NCBI GenBank assembly: GCA_963082875.1
Contig: OY720102.1
Span: 7,068,001 to 7,132,000, forward strand
From: Corella eumyota
Taxonomy: Eukaryota > Chordata > Ascidiacea > Phlebobranchia > Corellidae
Direction: 5' to 3'
DNA length: 64,000 nucleotides
Part shown: positions 42,801 to 53,900 of the stretch, piece after piece
Numbering within the stretch: position 1 is the first letter of the stretch
Layout: every line of letters starts with the position of its first letter
Program-made: the position numbers and the translations under genes
Notes under the pieces: generated by a model
The model's input: the letters and a program-made list of their open reading frames with translations, nothing else
What the model was told of the DNA's origin: nothing
The model's database searches: none

Positions 42801-45800
42801 CCCCGTGCATTGTAACATATACAATGGCAGGGCGACAGGACAGTATCCGATGTCGTCGCTTCATGGCGGCAAAGAGGCCTCGAGAATCGGAAAGTTAAGC
42901 ACGTTTGCCGAGCATAACGCCAACGAACACGGCTTCTCGTCGTACAGTGCTAAAAATATGTTTTCGCCAGCACGCGGTACTTGTACTACGAAGCCTATCA
43001 CGTTTGCACCTGGCCTGTACTGTCGGAAAATTGAACGAGAACAAATGACGCCTGTAAGTAACATGTTAGGCAGACCGGTGCCTATGAAATTTAAAACTTT
43101 ATCGGCTAAACCTATCAAAGCAACGCCACACGGGGTGTCGCTGTCGAGCGGGGTTATTGGGACAGTTTTGAATAACAAGGCACCTACCAAGTTCACTTAC
43201 CACCAAACGAGGGACGTTACCATAGAATGGCCGGTACACCACACTTCCTTTCAAATCCGGGATCAAAAACGAGCTTGTAGCGCGGTGGCAAGCAAAAGGT
43301 AAACTCTAATTCGAACATCTGTGAATGAAAAATATTACTTCCTAGCCGGCGAAGGCCATTTTTAAAATAAACCTAATTGTTAAATAGGAAGTGCCAATTA
43401 AAAATTAAACTTTAAAAAAAAGGGTAGACAGGGTTGGCACAAAAATTTGTTGTTGCTTATGTACCAAAATGATCTTTCATTTATTTTTAGTCAGTTTAAT
43501 ATTTTTTTTAAGCGCTTGGTAAACCGCATCTTTTTGGTGCCAAATTAGTTGTTTATTTTCTTAACTGAGCTTCGGTGACCCCAATTTAATATATCTTCTT
43601 AAACTTTTTTTATTTCTTAATAGTGTTACCAGTTATTTTACGTGTTTATTTTTAAGTTAATTTATTATACTTCTATATATTTTGTTTTTTATTTTGTTGT
43701 TTTATGTATTGTTGTCACTTTAAATTAAAGGCAATTGACATTTAAATTCTTACAAAACATGTTTTGAAGGTCGATCAAAATTCGGCAAACAACTAATTCA
43801 ATAAAAAATAACTATAATGGATATTGCTATTCGTTTATATTGCCAAATAGTTGATATATTACACAACACCATTTCGGTAACCTATTTTTTTCGTTATCAC
43901 TGTGCCTCTGACGTTTTGTATTCGCCTTTTCTTGTTTTTGTATTGCAAAGTATCTTTTCCTATCGTTGCAATGAATTCTGTTATTTACGCCAAAAACCTT
44001 CCAAAATAATTTTGAAACTTAAACTTTAACAAAAAAAATATAACATTTATGGGCATATTCGAATATAGGATCGACTTGATGGCGTGTTGCAGCTATGGTT
44101 ACATGTAATTAAGTGCCAATTTTCTTTGTGTTAATTAAAACTTGACATATATTTCAGCTATTTTTGTGCGTTAGATTGGTTATGAGATATGATTGTGATA
44201 AGGAAAGCCCTTTCCAAGAAAAAGACAATTATGTTCCTAAATTAGAATAATAGTTTGTTGCTAATTGGTAGGTCGCCATTTAAAACTTGCCCAAAATAAG
44301 ATGATTAAAATATTTTGGGGCAATTAATCGATGACTTACCTAAAAATGACATCATTTTATGATATATATTTTTCGTGTTTTAATCGGTTAAAAAAGTTGA
44401 ATTTTAGCATTTAAAAAGCGGTTTAAAACCCTTCGAATTGTTTTTTTAGCCTTTGTCGAATCGACGTTTATATGACAAATGTTAAACCCCGACATAATAC
44501 TCATTTGTCTGAAGAATTTGTTGTTTTTTTTAAACCGTCTAAAGCTCGGGGCAATATGCAAAAAATGAACGCTAAACTTTTGATCACATCCGATTATAAT
44601 CGCATCGGCTTATAAACTATATAAAAAAATAATCTCCGTATTTTGTATATAAACGCTTTACATTCCGAGACCACGAATTTCACCGAGGTGTAGAGTAGAT
44701 TCAACGGCACAGGAAACCTATCAAGGCACAGAAAAGGTGGAAGGCGGAAGTTTATTTTATAATTTGTCGCCAAATCAGGAAAAAATGTCAAATCAAAGTC
44801 ATGATCAAAAACCAAAGCGGCCAACATGTGATACTTAACTATTTTTTTTTTCGAAACGGTGAAATGTATATTAAATTAAGCGTTATTTAAATACGACTTT
44901 GCAGATCATCAGTTAACATAACTTAACAAATTTCACCAACAAAATTTTACAAAAAAATGCGTTCCAAAAAATATGTAAAGAATTCCTATAAATTGACGAA
45001 TGATTTAAGCCGTCAAGTTTATAACTTATTATTTTAAGTTTAATTTGTTTTGATTTGCAGTTTTATATTTGGCGTTGTCAAATACCATGAAATAGTTTGC
45101 TCTATTGTCTAGGGTATTCTATTGTGTGCTTTTCTCGTCTTGAAAACTGCAAACAGGCCACATTTTATTTTATTAAAATCCAAGTCAAATATGCTTTGTG
45201 GAAAGCGCAAATATGCTGTACAAGATTTGTGTTTGCCATTTACTTTAAAAAAATACAAATCTTGGATTAAAACAGGTTTAAGTGTAATCCAGAGTAATAT
45301 TGTTAAATTCTCCTATTCTGCGCATATTCAAATTTTATAACAAAATATCGGGCGAATTTAAACACCTGGTTTTTTATATGCACGTCTCGTCTAGAGTTGA
45401 CCCTAGTTTAAGGTATTCTATATACACAAAACGACGACGCTTTCAGACGAGCGGAAATGTGACTCAAGGCAGTCCACCGCAAGATTCAGCAAAAATGTTA
45501 AGTCAACATCGCGAATTGAACAGGTAAGCCAGTGTTTTAAATTTTTTGACACGATCTTTTAGTGTAGCTCGCGCGAGCGCGGAAAACCGTAAGTGGATTG
45601 CGGTCCCCTGAAAAAAATTAAAGGCTCTATTTGGTGTAGTGTATACTTACATTCAGTTTTTTAATCCGCTCTGGCATTGCCGATGGTTCGCGAAGCAGAA
45701 AATTGCAGAAAATAAATACGAAGCGTAAATGTAGGTCACTCTTAGAACTATCTATGTACACCAAGGCCACTCGATTAAGTTTATTATTTTGTCCAACGTT

Positions 45801-46230
45801 CATTACTTAGAGGCACTTGTACGAATTTCGAAGTTTTTTTAACGTTTTTAACGCCTGGTCACTTTTGTTCGCGACTTTTGCTTCTCTCCTTTCTTTCTGG
45901 AGAGCTTTGAGTCTGTGTGGTCGGGTCGGTTTCCTGCCTTTGCTTTTCTTAGTCGCTGTCGAGCCTTTTTCGCCCAAAAAGAAACAGCCCGAGCGATTTC
46001 GGCAAGTTTCATTTAAGCTCACACTTATTGCTGTTTGCATTATTTTCCGTTTTTTTACGCTCAGCCGCGCACGGTTTGTGCTAATTAACAAGAACGCTAT
46101 CTTTAGAGGAAAATTGATGATCGGTCAAATTAACGCCGATCCATCAAAACGAAATATTAACCGAGTAACCGAAGCATATCGCCAGCTCAATAAAATGCAA
46201 TTTTTAAACTTTTACGGGCCAATGACTTGA
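30821..46230 (+). CDS. TTLL6: TTLL6-type tubulin polyglutamylase (long isoform span)
   Basis: Common exons are 30821-31065, 33485-33903, 34399-34516, 34607-34647, 34861-34979, 35852-35982, 36664-36820, 37224-37367, 37907-38065, 38889-39041, 39452-39633, 40021-40209, 40385-40553 and 40901-41113 (813 residues). The proposed long end adds 42649-43298, 45395-45523 and 46107-46230, giving 1,113 residues. TTLL6 adds glutamate chains to tubulin tails in cilia. After a disordered Lys/Ser-rich N-terminus comes [10 protein letters not shown], then [52 protein letters not shown] (ATP grasp), [41 protein letters not shown] and [20 protein letters not shown] follows in the microtubule-binding extension. 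TTLL13 is equally close from memory. Exon 1 is assigned by phase and start codon alone. AATAAA at 46278 lies 48 nt after the long stop. Confidence 0.85.
31560..31690 (+). repeat. Dispersed repeat, copy 2
   Basis: Plus-strand counterpart of 23530-23665: TCTTAGATTTCGAAACATAT, TATTGTCAGTATTATTTT, CCGAATTTTGATTC, AATAACTTTTGATC. Lies in intron 1 of the TTLL6-type gene. Confidence 0.6.
31770..32290 (+). repeat. Diverged approximately 120-bp tandem repeat
   Basis: Four degenerate units, each starting near CTTGTTTGTTTATTAAA followed by AAATT(A)AAAGATCG-like sequence, spaced 115-125 bp (about 31780, 31895, 32020, 32145). Confidence 0.55.
32295..32900 (+). repeat. About 380-bp tandem repeat array, right block
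   Basis: Same units as the 28995-30665 block (ATTGCAAGATAGTGCACGAG near 32505; TATACCCTTGTAGAAAATGC near 32697). At its left edge CGGCATTTTCTACAAGGGTA is the reverse complement of the unit's own core, so the block begins with an inverted junction. Confidence 0.75.
34015..34155 (+). mobile_element. Old SINE fragment
   Basis: GCATGGTGTAGTGTTTATAT head and GGTTGAACCCCACTGTTTTTGT B-box region, followed by a decayed body. In the second TTLL6-type intron. Confidence 0.5.
34700..34790 (+). mobile_element. SINE head fragment
   Basis: GGCATGGTATAGTAGTCAAA head and GCTCGATTCCCACTGC B box, then the copy breaks off after GCAATGGCG. Confidence 0.6.
36390..36545 (+). repeat. About 36-bp tandem repeat in TTLL6-type intron
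   Basis: Four to five copies of a unit reading TTTAAATATAGTTTTGTGGG then TTTTTGTTTACAA. Confidence 0.85.
37625..37705 (+). mobile_element. Possible old SINE head
   Basis: ATGTGGTGCAGCTGTTAATG and GAGTTTGATTCCTACTG match the A-box and B-box regions of the SINE; the body is not recognisable. Confidence 0.4.
38219..38281. repeat. Perfect 31-bp inverted repeat with 1-nt centre
   Basis: The left arm (38219-38249) is the exact reverse complement of the right arm (38251-38281), around a single A. It is AT-rich and lies in the intron between TTLL6-type exons 37907-38065 and 38889-39041. Confidence 0.9.
39305..39420 (+). mobile_element. SINE 3' fragment
   Basis: AACTGGCAAAGGCAACTACA and GACTGG match the SINE body; the rest is decayed. 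Lies in a TTLL6-type intron. Confidence 0.45.
41526..42233 (+). CDS. Alternative terminal exon of the TTLL6-type gene (short isoform)
   Basis: Phase-0 exon after TTAACAG that continues the frame of exon 40901-41113 and runs 235 codons to TAA, giving a 1,048-residue protein. Composition is Ser/Lys/Asn-rich and disordered. Since the exon ending at 41113 is phase 0 and exon 42649 also starts in phase 0, this exon and the downstream set can act as mutually exclusive ends. Alternatively an internal AAG|GTAGAT donor at 41780 could include its first 85 codons and then join 42649. Confidence 0.7.
   Translation, partial: NNAYQSSLPLGVCNITSMAIPTAQRCILPDKHPSMLYSNFLFANQNSLNKNWYLQEVRGKEKPFAKMQELRVLAVSRQKPRVQAKVDSTKVVQQLRWRSHSESHRIYTGDAFNLPADLSLAWHNTFSGGLKSSCVPVVSGTKNAFSSPSTSRSGSLHPLSAPNSFIKLKKDNNSTVDYRLVRKKAEQKIAKNPVPAPSHYLKISSKATSKNVRGKLSDQLLLYERESNRGPLKRY
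42649..43298 (+). CDS. Downstream coding exon of the TTLL6-type gene (long isoform)
   Basis: Opens after CTTTACAG in phase 0 ([18 protein letters not shown]) and runs 216 codons to AAAAG|GTAAAC. If unspliced there, the frame closes at the TAA of 43300-43302. The donor is phase 2, and the exons at 45395-45523 and 46107-46230 accept and carry that phase to a TGA, which supports it being part of the same transcript. Confidence 0.65.
43303..45394. other. Long intron near the 3' end of the TTLL6-type gene
   Basis: AT-rich with no SINE and no convincing exon. The small ORFs at 43817-44029 and 44594-44827 have no family features. AATAAA at about 43365 could end an unspliced transcript of the 42649 exon. 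Confidence 0.5.
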
Positions 46231-46277
46231 TAGTCAAATTTCGATTCTTAGGACAGCAGTTTTTGCTACACTGAGTT

Positions 46278-46283
46278 AATAAA
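46278..46283 (+). promoter_or_regulatory. Poly(A) signal, TTLL6-type long isoform
   Basis: AATAAA 48 nt after the TGA that ends exon 46107-46230. Confidence 0.5.
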
Positions 46284-47869
46284 GCACATTTGCGGTCAAC
46301 TTCTTGTAGGTAAATTACTACATGGAAGGATTAAAACGCTCTGACGTATATTACCATCTTGAACGTGGCGAATTATCGCAGATTGCAAAGTAAGAACAGT
46401 GCAATTATCATTGAGAAATGCCTGTACGGGTTACGTCTAGACATGGGCAATTTAGTTGCTGGTTGAATTAACAAAATTTAAACAAACGGATATTTACAGT
46501 TAACGCACCCTTTCACCAAAATTTTTGCTAAGTTAATTAAGTTAAAAATTATCAGCGCAAAACCGCAAAATTTGGATAAGTGGCAACTATATATTGAACA
46601 TGGACGTTTATTGGACTAATATATTTCGTAATACTCATAATTTTTTTTAATAAACTGTTATAATTCGTGTAGTTTTGGCGCCGGGCTCGGCAATTATACA
46701 ACAATGAAAATCTCGCTTAGCAAAATCGGTAGATTTAAACCTTTAATTTTCGTTACGGGATTGCTCGCCTTTTCTCTCTTTCCTTGAAAACTTTAGCCTT
46801 CGGGTTTCGGCAGTGGCAATTTAGTCGACGATTCGCTGGCGGAAAGAGGGCATTACGTTTCGTCAAGCTCGGGCCTAGGCTTGCGAAGTGGATTTCGCTT
46901 GCTTAGCCTACGGACACAAAACGAAGAAACGCTCGGAAATAAGAAAAAGCGCCGCGCCTTGCCTGAACGCCGGCAGTTAGTTTTTTTGTTTCCATAGAGA
47001 ACTCGATTTCGAGTCGTTGTGATTTTTAGTTCAGCGAAAGAAATTGTTAGCAAGGCCGTCGTTTTTTTGCAGACAGCATCGTAGAATATTTTTTACTGTT
47101 TTTTTTTTGAGTAGCAATAACAATTTTTGGCTTTCATATGTTAATTTAGATGTAGAAAGGCAGTAAAAATATTCGGACAAAATTTTGACGTTTTTGACTT
47201 GATTTTTAAAAATTGTGTTCATTTCATTTTTTATATAAACAGTAAGCACACTTGATAATACGATTAAACACGCGCTAAACTGCACCATTTAATTTTCTCA
47301 CTTTGCCGCGATCCTAATTTTGAGGCTTTGCGATTTCGTTAGCGGAATCCCAGTTGTTATTGACGGGTCAGATCACACAACAAATACGACGTGACCTAGT
47401 TCAGATCATTTCAAGGCTTTTTTGATTAATTCGATTCGCGTATATCAACGTAGGGGTAGCATGTAGAAATTAGTGGTAGAAAAACGTTAAACATTATGTA
47501 CAGTTTACGAAAATAATTTATTGTCTGTTTGCTAGGGTAACACTAGGTATGCTTTAAACATGTCATAATCAAAAGCAATATTAACCAGCGTGTAGAATTT
47601 CTTGTAAATCACTTTTTTAAAAGTGATTTTGTAGCAATATGAAGTCAGAGATAATTTTGTTCTATGCGATTTTTTTTCGATTTATTTATTATTTTTCTAT
47701 GTTAAGTTTAATTCTTTTTATTTTGTTTTAAAGAAGGTATAAGTTACCTGGAGTTGTCTGCTAAACTCCAAAACAGAATAAAAAAAACTCTGTCTCCAGC
47801 GAGGATCGAACCTGCAGTGAATTTATTTCAAGTGCAGGCGTTCGACCCAGAAGTGTTTATATTCGTTGC

Positions 47870-47878
47870 TATATAAAT
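47870..47878 (+). promoter_or_regulatory. TATA-like box immediately before fibrillin start
   Basis: TATATAAAT lies only 36 bp upstream of the ATG at 47906. If used, it leaves a 5' UTR of a few bases; the true promoter may lie further upstream. Confidence 0.4.
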
Positions 47879-47905
47879 AAAGTGAACAGAAATTCAAGGA
47901 AAACT

Positions 47906-50900
47906 ATGAATACGTACGCGAGACTTATTTCGCTTTTGTTCCTGGCCGTTTTTTTGGCCGCCCATGTTTCGGGCCAGCAAAGAAGACGACATTGGAGAAA
48001 CTTTTCTCCCATAGAACGTCACCGAATCATGCAGAGACAAAGAGAACACGCCAGAGGAGGAAGAACAAGAAGAATGGGAAGGTTTGTTTGTTTATTAGTT
48101 GTAACTTTATTAAATATTTTTTTAGATATTTTGCAAAATTTTTTTTTTTTCAAATTTGGATCTTAAGGTTGACTTCTTACAATTAAAGTTAAAATTTATC
48201 CAAAATAGTGTTGAATGTTAAATATGCGTGTTTTAAAGGCCAATTTTATAAAATATTGGCCAAAAAACTCAGCGTAATAGAAAAAATATATCACGTTTTC
48301 TTAATTTTCCCAGTATTAACAAAATAACATGGGCTAAGCAAATATGCAAGGCACCAATCTACATTCTACTCAAACAAAGCGTAACCTTTTTTTGGCAAAA
48401 TTTATATTTTTATTTTTCAAATTGAAAGTTAAAATATTTTTTGTTAGTTTGACTGGTGGCCATGTCTGCATTGAATCCGGGTCGTCGTTTTGTTGTGACG
48501 GATGGATGGTTGCTAATGACGGCAAATCTTGTACAGTGCGTAAGTAGAATTGAAATTTGACTTAACTGGTTGCCTTGAATGCCCTTCTGCCTACTTTGGG
48601 TAGCAGAGAATAGAAAAAGTTTATGTTTAGGTCAACTTAATTCGTAAAAAATCCTGTCTGTAGTGATGTAATTATTACTCGTGCACAAATTGTATTCATA
48701 TATATACAACTAAAATAAAAATTAAAACCTGATTGACCTTACTTTTTAAAATTTAATTTTGTTATGTTTTTGTTACAGCCAAATGCAAACCGGGCATGTG
48801 CGGTGGCGGTATCTGCACACAGCCCGATTTGTGTCTCTGCTCAGACGGCCAAGTCCGACCACAGTGTATGGAGGACAAAAGTAAATCCAGTTTTATTTTA
48901 ATATTCTTGTTTTAACAAGCGTTCGCTCCATCTTTGTTTTTAAAAACATTTTATAGCTACAAATTTAAAAAGTGGCCCCTAAATGTGTGAAATGTAGTAA
49001 TACTACAAAAGTGTAAGCAGTACAAAGCCAGTAAAAATTTTATAAAAAAATTCTTGTTTTCCTAAGACTGCATCATTTTTAACGCAATTTACGTTTTTTA
49101 AGTGCGCGGCACCCCCTGCAACTTCAAGTGTATGCATGGAGGTACTTGCAACAGCATGACCAACACGTGCGATTGTCTATCAGGCTACGCCGGCCCTCAC
49201 TGCGAACAAGGTATTATATTAACATACAATTATTAGTAGTGTAACGTGCGTTTAACCCGTATATAAAGATTTATTTGATTTATAAATTTATTGTAAAATA
49301 TTTGTTTTTTTCCAACAGCCAGATGTGGTCCTGGCTGCCTTAACGGAGGAAGATGTATAGCACCAGGACACTGCGCATGCGTGTACGGGTTTACCGGAGA
49401 ACGGTGTGAGAGAGGTAATGTGTGAATGACTAAATATAAAACGCAAATATACGACTGTATTAAGGATATACCAAGGTTTCTCATAATTTTAATTATATAA
49501 GGTTTCGTTTATTACCGTTTTGACTTGTTACAGATTACCGAAAGGGACCTTGCTTCATGACTCGTGCTAACGGTACGTGTACCAACGAACTAGAAGGCCT
49601 TACATGTACCAAACTCTTCTGCTGCGCCACTGTAGGCGAAGGCTGGGGTCACCCGTGCGAAGAATGCCCGGCTCGAGTTGGAAACTGTTCAAAGGGTCGA
49701 CTTCCGCCCGACTGCAAAGGTAAAACCGCCTGCTCAGCGTTATAAGATAATCTCTGTCTGTAGACTGACATTTATACACCGGTAGAATGGGGTATTGTTA
49801 CGCCGCAAAAACCAATACTATTTTAATGCTAAGTACCGAACAGTAACTGCGGGCTGTCTAAGTACGAGTTATAACAAAACTTTACATTTAAAACAGACAT
49901 TTAAAACATAAAAACACACACGTAAAATGTTACTAAAATCTTTAAAACAACAACGACTGTCTATTGAAAATTTAGCTTTGTTTTGCATATTTCTTTTAAG
50001 GTTAACAGAGGCCTAACTGTAACTAAGACACGTTCTAACTTTATAACCTCCAAATAAGGCTTGTAGATACATTGTGCATTGTCTGGTTGCCACTGAAACG
50101 TGACTTGTGCTGACACAAGCTTTATTATGTGACTTTGTGCCTAAAAAACAATGTATTCGTTTTAGCCCTAAAAATTATTTTTTAAGCCAACAAGCAATCT
50201 AACAATACTCTATTTATTTTTTTAGATCTTGATGAATGTAAGATCATGAGCGGACTATGCGGCGGCGGAACCTGCGTGAACACAGACGGTTCTTTCAAAT
50301 GCGTATGTCCCAAGGGTTACAAATATAACGTCGTTACTCATCAGTGCGTCGGTAAGTGTAAACTTAATTGGTTTTGTTTAAATTATACTTTGCATAAGCA
50401 AATTAGTGTGTTACTTAACACACTAAAGTCTATTTATAAATAAGAAAGGCTAAACAATGCAATAAGTGTTAGGTTGACTTAAGAAATTGTTTAATAAAAT
50501 TACTTTTTATGTAACATACAATTGCAAGTATTATTTTTTAAACATTTTTGTGAAATATTCAAGATGTCGACGAGTGTCTTATGGGTGCTTGCTCTGGTGG
50601 CGAATGTGTTAATAATGAAGGAAGTTTTGTTTGTCACTGTCCACCAGACCACAAACTATCTCAAGACGGAACGTACTGTATCTGTAAGTCACTTATATAA
50701 TTTATAATTTTAAATCATAAAATAGCAAATTTGCATCAGTTTGCATATTAAATCCGTAGCTAATGTGCTGTAATCATATAACTCTTAATGCGTTTCATTC
50801 AGCCATAAACAGTTTAACTTTGAAATTAATTTATTGTAACGGAAGTTACAATGACCTCAAAAACAAATTGAGAAATAGATTTTCTTTTATGTAACCGCCT

Positions 50901-53900
50901 ATTATTAAGTTTTTAGCATTAGCTTTGCCCGTAGGCCATGAAATAGGCCTAATTTTTTGTTAGAACCAGTGTTTTGGTACTTAAAATGCCTTATTTAGAA
51001 ATTTAATTTATAAATTTTGGATAATGTTTAAAGGCACAAAACAAAAGAATTGTGCATTAAATTTTTTTATCCAATTTAGCATTGGTCGTTTAAATATAAA
51101 AAAAAACAATAACGTAAGAAAATTGTTAACCATAAAATTTTCCATTGCGTTGTGGATAATTTTTTTTTACATGTCGAAATTAATATTTCAATTTAATTTT
51201 TTTTTTCTTATTTTTTAGCCGATTTGCCTGGGCGATGCTACACCGCCATTGAAAGCGGGATGTGCGCAATACCACTAGGCGACCTTGTTCGACGAACCAT
51301 GTGTTGCTGCGTCGTTCACGGTCAGGAGACGCTCGGCAAATGCTTTGCTGCGATTGGCCATGCCCCTGAACGTTGCGCAACAATTGGGACACGTAAGAGT
51401 TAACCTTTATTTATAAACAAACTTTGTTTTAACCCCTAAACATGACACCTTCTCGAGTTTCATTTTAAATCAATTTGGTCAATGCTAAGTCGGCAAGGCT
51501 CTGCAGCAATTGGTGCCATGTTATTTGGCTTAATAACCTGATTATTATCTGATTTCTCTTATCATGTTTTGGTACACTGCTCAACCTTATTTTTATGTTC
51601 GTAAATCAGAACATGGGCAAAGTAAATAAATTCATGATTATTAGCTGTGTTATGACACCAGGTTAATACAAAGGCTTAGTATGGGCAGTGAAACGTACCT
51701 ACAAGTCTAACATTAACAAAGGCTTATTCAGTATAACCAAGTGTCTATAAATGACTTTACCCTTGGGTTTAGGGGTGCTTATAGTTTTTTATAAGTAGCT
51801 TATATAAGTATATTAATCACCTTACACTTAATCCAATTAGGCCCTTTACACTAAGTTCAGTTTTTAGGGTACTTAAAGTATATCTTTGTCTCTTTTTATG
51901 CTATAATCATATCTTATTTTAGCTGAATATCAACGCGACTGCGAGGGAGGAGACCCAATCAGGGACGGAGATGGTTTGTGCGCTCTGTACGGAGCTCAGG
52001 CTTGCAGTAACGGCGAATGTGTAGACCAACCAGAATCGCATGATTACTATTGCGAGTGTGATGACGGCTACTCTCCGACACACGACCGAAAACTTTGCGT
52101 TGGTAAGCCAACAATCTTTTCGTTAATGAGTTTGTGATGATGTTTCGAACAAGTGTATTGAGCGAGTAATTGTTTTGTACGTAATGTGTTTACTGTTTTT
52201 CTTGGTGCATATCAGTAAGAACGTCTGGTACATGCAAAATGATTTATAACTGTAGTGTCTTATGAGCAAAATTTTTTGAAATGTCTTAGGATTTTAAAAT
52301 TTTAACAACACAATTAACTCTTAGTATTATTTTAGATACCAACGAATGTACGGAGAACGGACAGATTCGAGATATTTGTGGACCTTTCGGTACTTGCCTT
52401 AACTCAGACGGTTCCTACACTTGTCATTGCTCTCATGGTTATGAAAATGAACCAGGAAGCCTAACATCATGTGTCGGTAAGATTATATTTAGATCAAAGG
52501 TGTTAATAGAAAACGATAATTTTAATAAAGCTGTTTGTTAATTTATGTTGATTCACATGGTTAAGGCTTGAGCTAGACACGAATACAAAAATATATTTTT
52601 TTTGTTAAATTTTATCTTTTTTAGATATTGACGAATGTTTGGACGAAAGCCTTTGTCAACATGGTCAATGTATCAATACCCGTGGAAGCTTCATATGCGA
52701 CTGCAATGAAGGGTACAGAGCAATTGCAACAAAACAACGATGCGAAGGTAAAGGATGAATTCTAATATTATATAAGATATGTTTGTGTTTGTAGCATTTG
52801 TAGATTTAAAAATTACGGGCAAATCCTATGCGGCAAACTAAAATTTGGCATATACCTTCTTTTGTTAAGATATGGTTTTTTAATTTTATTACTTAGTTGG
52901 TGTAAGAATGTTATTGAATTTATAACTGGTTGTTAAACCTTGTCACGTTTTTTGTAATGCATTCACACCGGTCTGATCTTCTCTTAAACGCTAACCGCAA
53001 TACCGTCATTAAAATTCTTGTTGCGTCAAAGTCAAAAAGACAGAACTGTATTTCGAAGGAGAACGATCGCTTGTGACCTATACTTTTACACAAGTTGTAA
53101 CTGTCCTTTGCGCTTAATGGCACGTTCTCAGCGGAAATAACAAATCGATTGAGACAATATTATAGTCGGACACGCGTACACTTGGTTTGAAAATAGCCTA
53201 TGCCAGATGAAAAGTTCAGATAAAACTGTCTCGACTGCCGGTAAACTCTATGAAGACGCCAAGACTTGTAAAAACAAGGACATATATGACATAGGATTGG
53301 TCAATCAATTGGCTATAAAAGCAAAAATAGCTCGTCGTTCGATTCTGATGTTGCTGAACGATTTTGACTAGGTTTGGCAAAGAAAACCTGACTCAGAAGA
53401 GGAAACCGCTTGTTTTGGCACAACACGCTAAAGTGAATGTGCACAACTTTAATTTGATCATTCTGGTCTTTTAAGTCAGACATAATTTCACTTTATGCTT
53501 ATATACAAAAATTCATGTCTAAAGTTTTAAATGTTAAGGACAATTAAATATTGTTGACTAATACCATCTTTCTTGTTTAGATATCGACGAATGTTCCGAA
53601 ACTGTCGGTTTGTGCGAGAACGGTAGATGTATAAATACCAGAGGTGCATACTCTTGCATTTGCCATCCTGGGTTCTTCTTGTCGCCCAGCCAGATTGAAT
53701 GTCTTGGTAAAAATTTGATTTTGAATTTATATTAGTTTAAAGTGGGTTCAATCCCCACTGTTCTCATGCTGTAGCGCCCTTGAGTAAGGCGCTATAAACG
53801 TTGTGAATTCCTGCTGAGCCAGCACTTGATCAGCAGTATAATTATCAGGCAATTATAATCTATAATATCACAACCTGCCACAGGCAACTCGAGACTGGGT

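Larger units (their letters stand above)
46231..47905. other. Intergenic upstream of fibrillin
   Basis: Mixed sequence with a noticeably GC-richer stretch around 46680-47020 compared with its surroundings, a plausible regulatory region for fibrillin. A decayed tRNA-like piece lies at about 47795-47855 (minus strand B box GGTTCGATCC). No exon recognised. Confidence 0.5.

Noticed and set aside
45807-46091. Minus-strand ORF of 94 codons, Lys/Arg-rich
   Set aside because: It has no recognised domain or splice context, and it overlaps intron and acceptor sequence of the plus-strand TTLL6-type gene. It could be coding but I cannot support it.
47795-47855. Possible tRNA gene upstream of fibrillin (minus strand)
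   Set aside because: A B-box (GGTTCGATCC) and an anticodon-arm-like stretch are visible, but I cannot fold an acceptor stem or D-arm. At most it is a decayed tRNA or SINE head.
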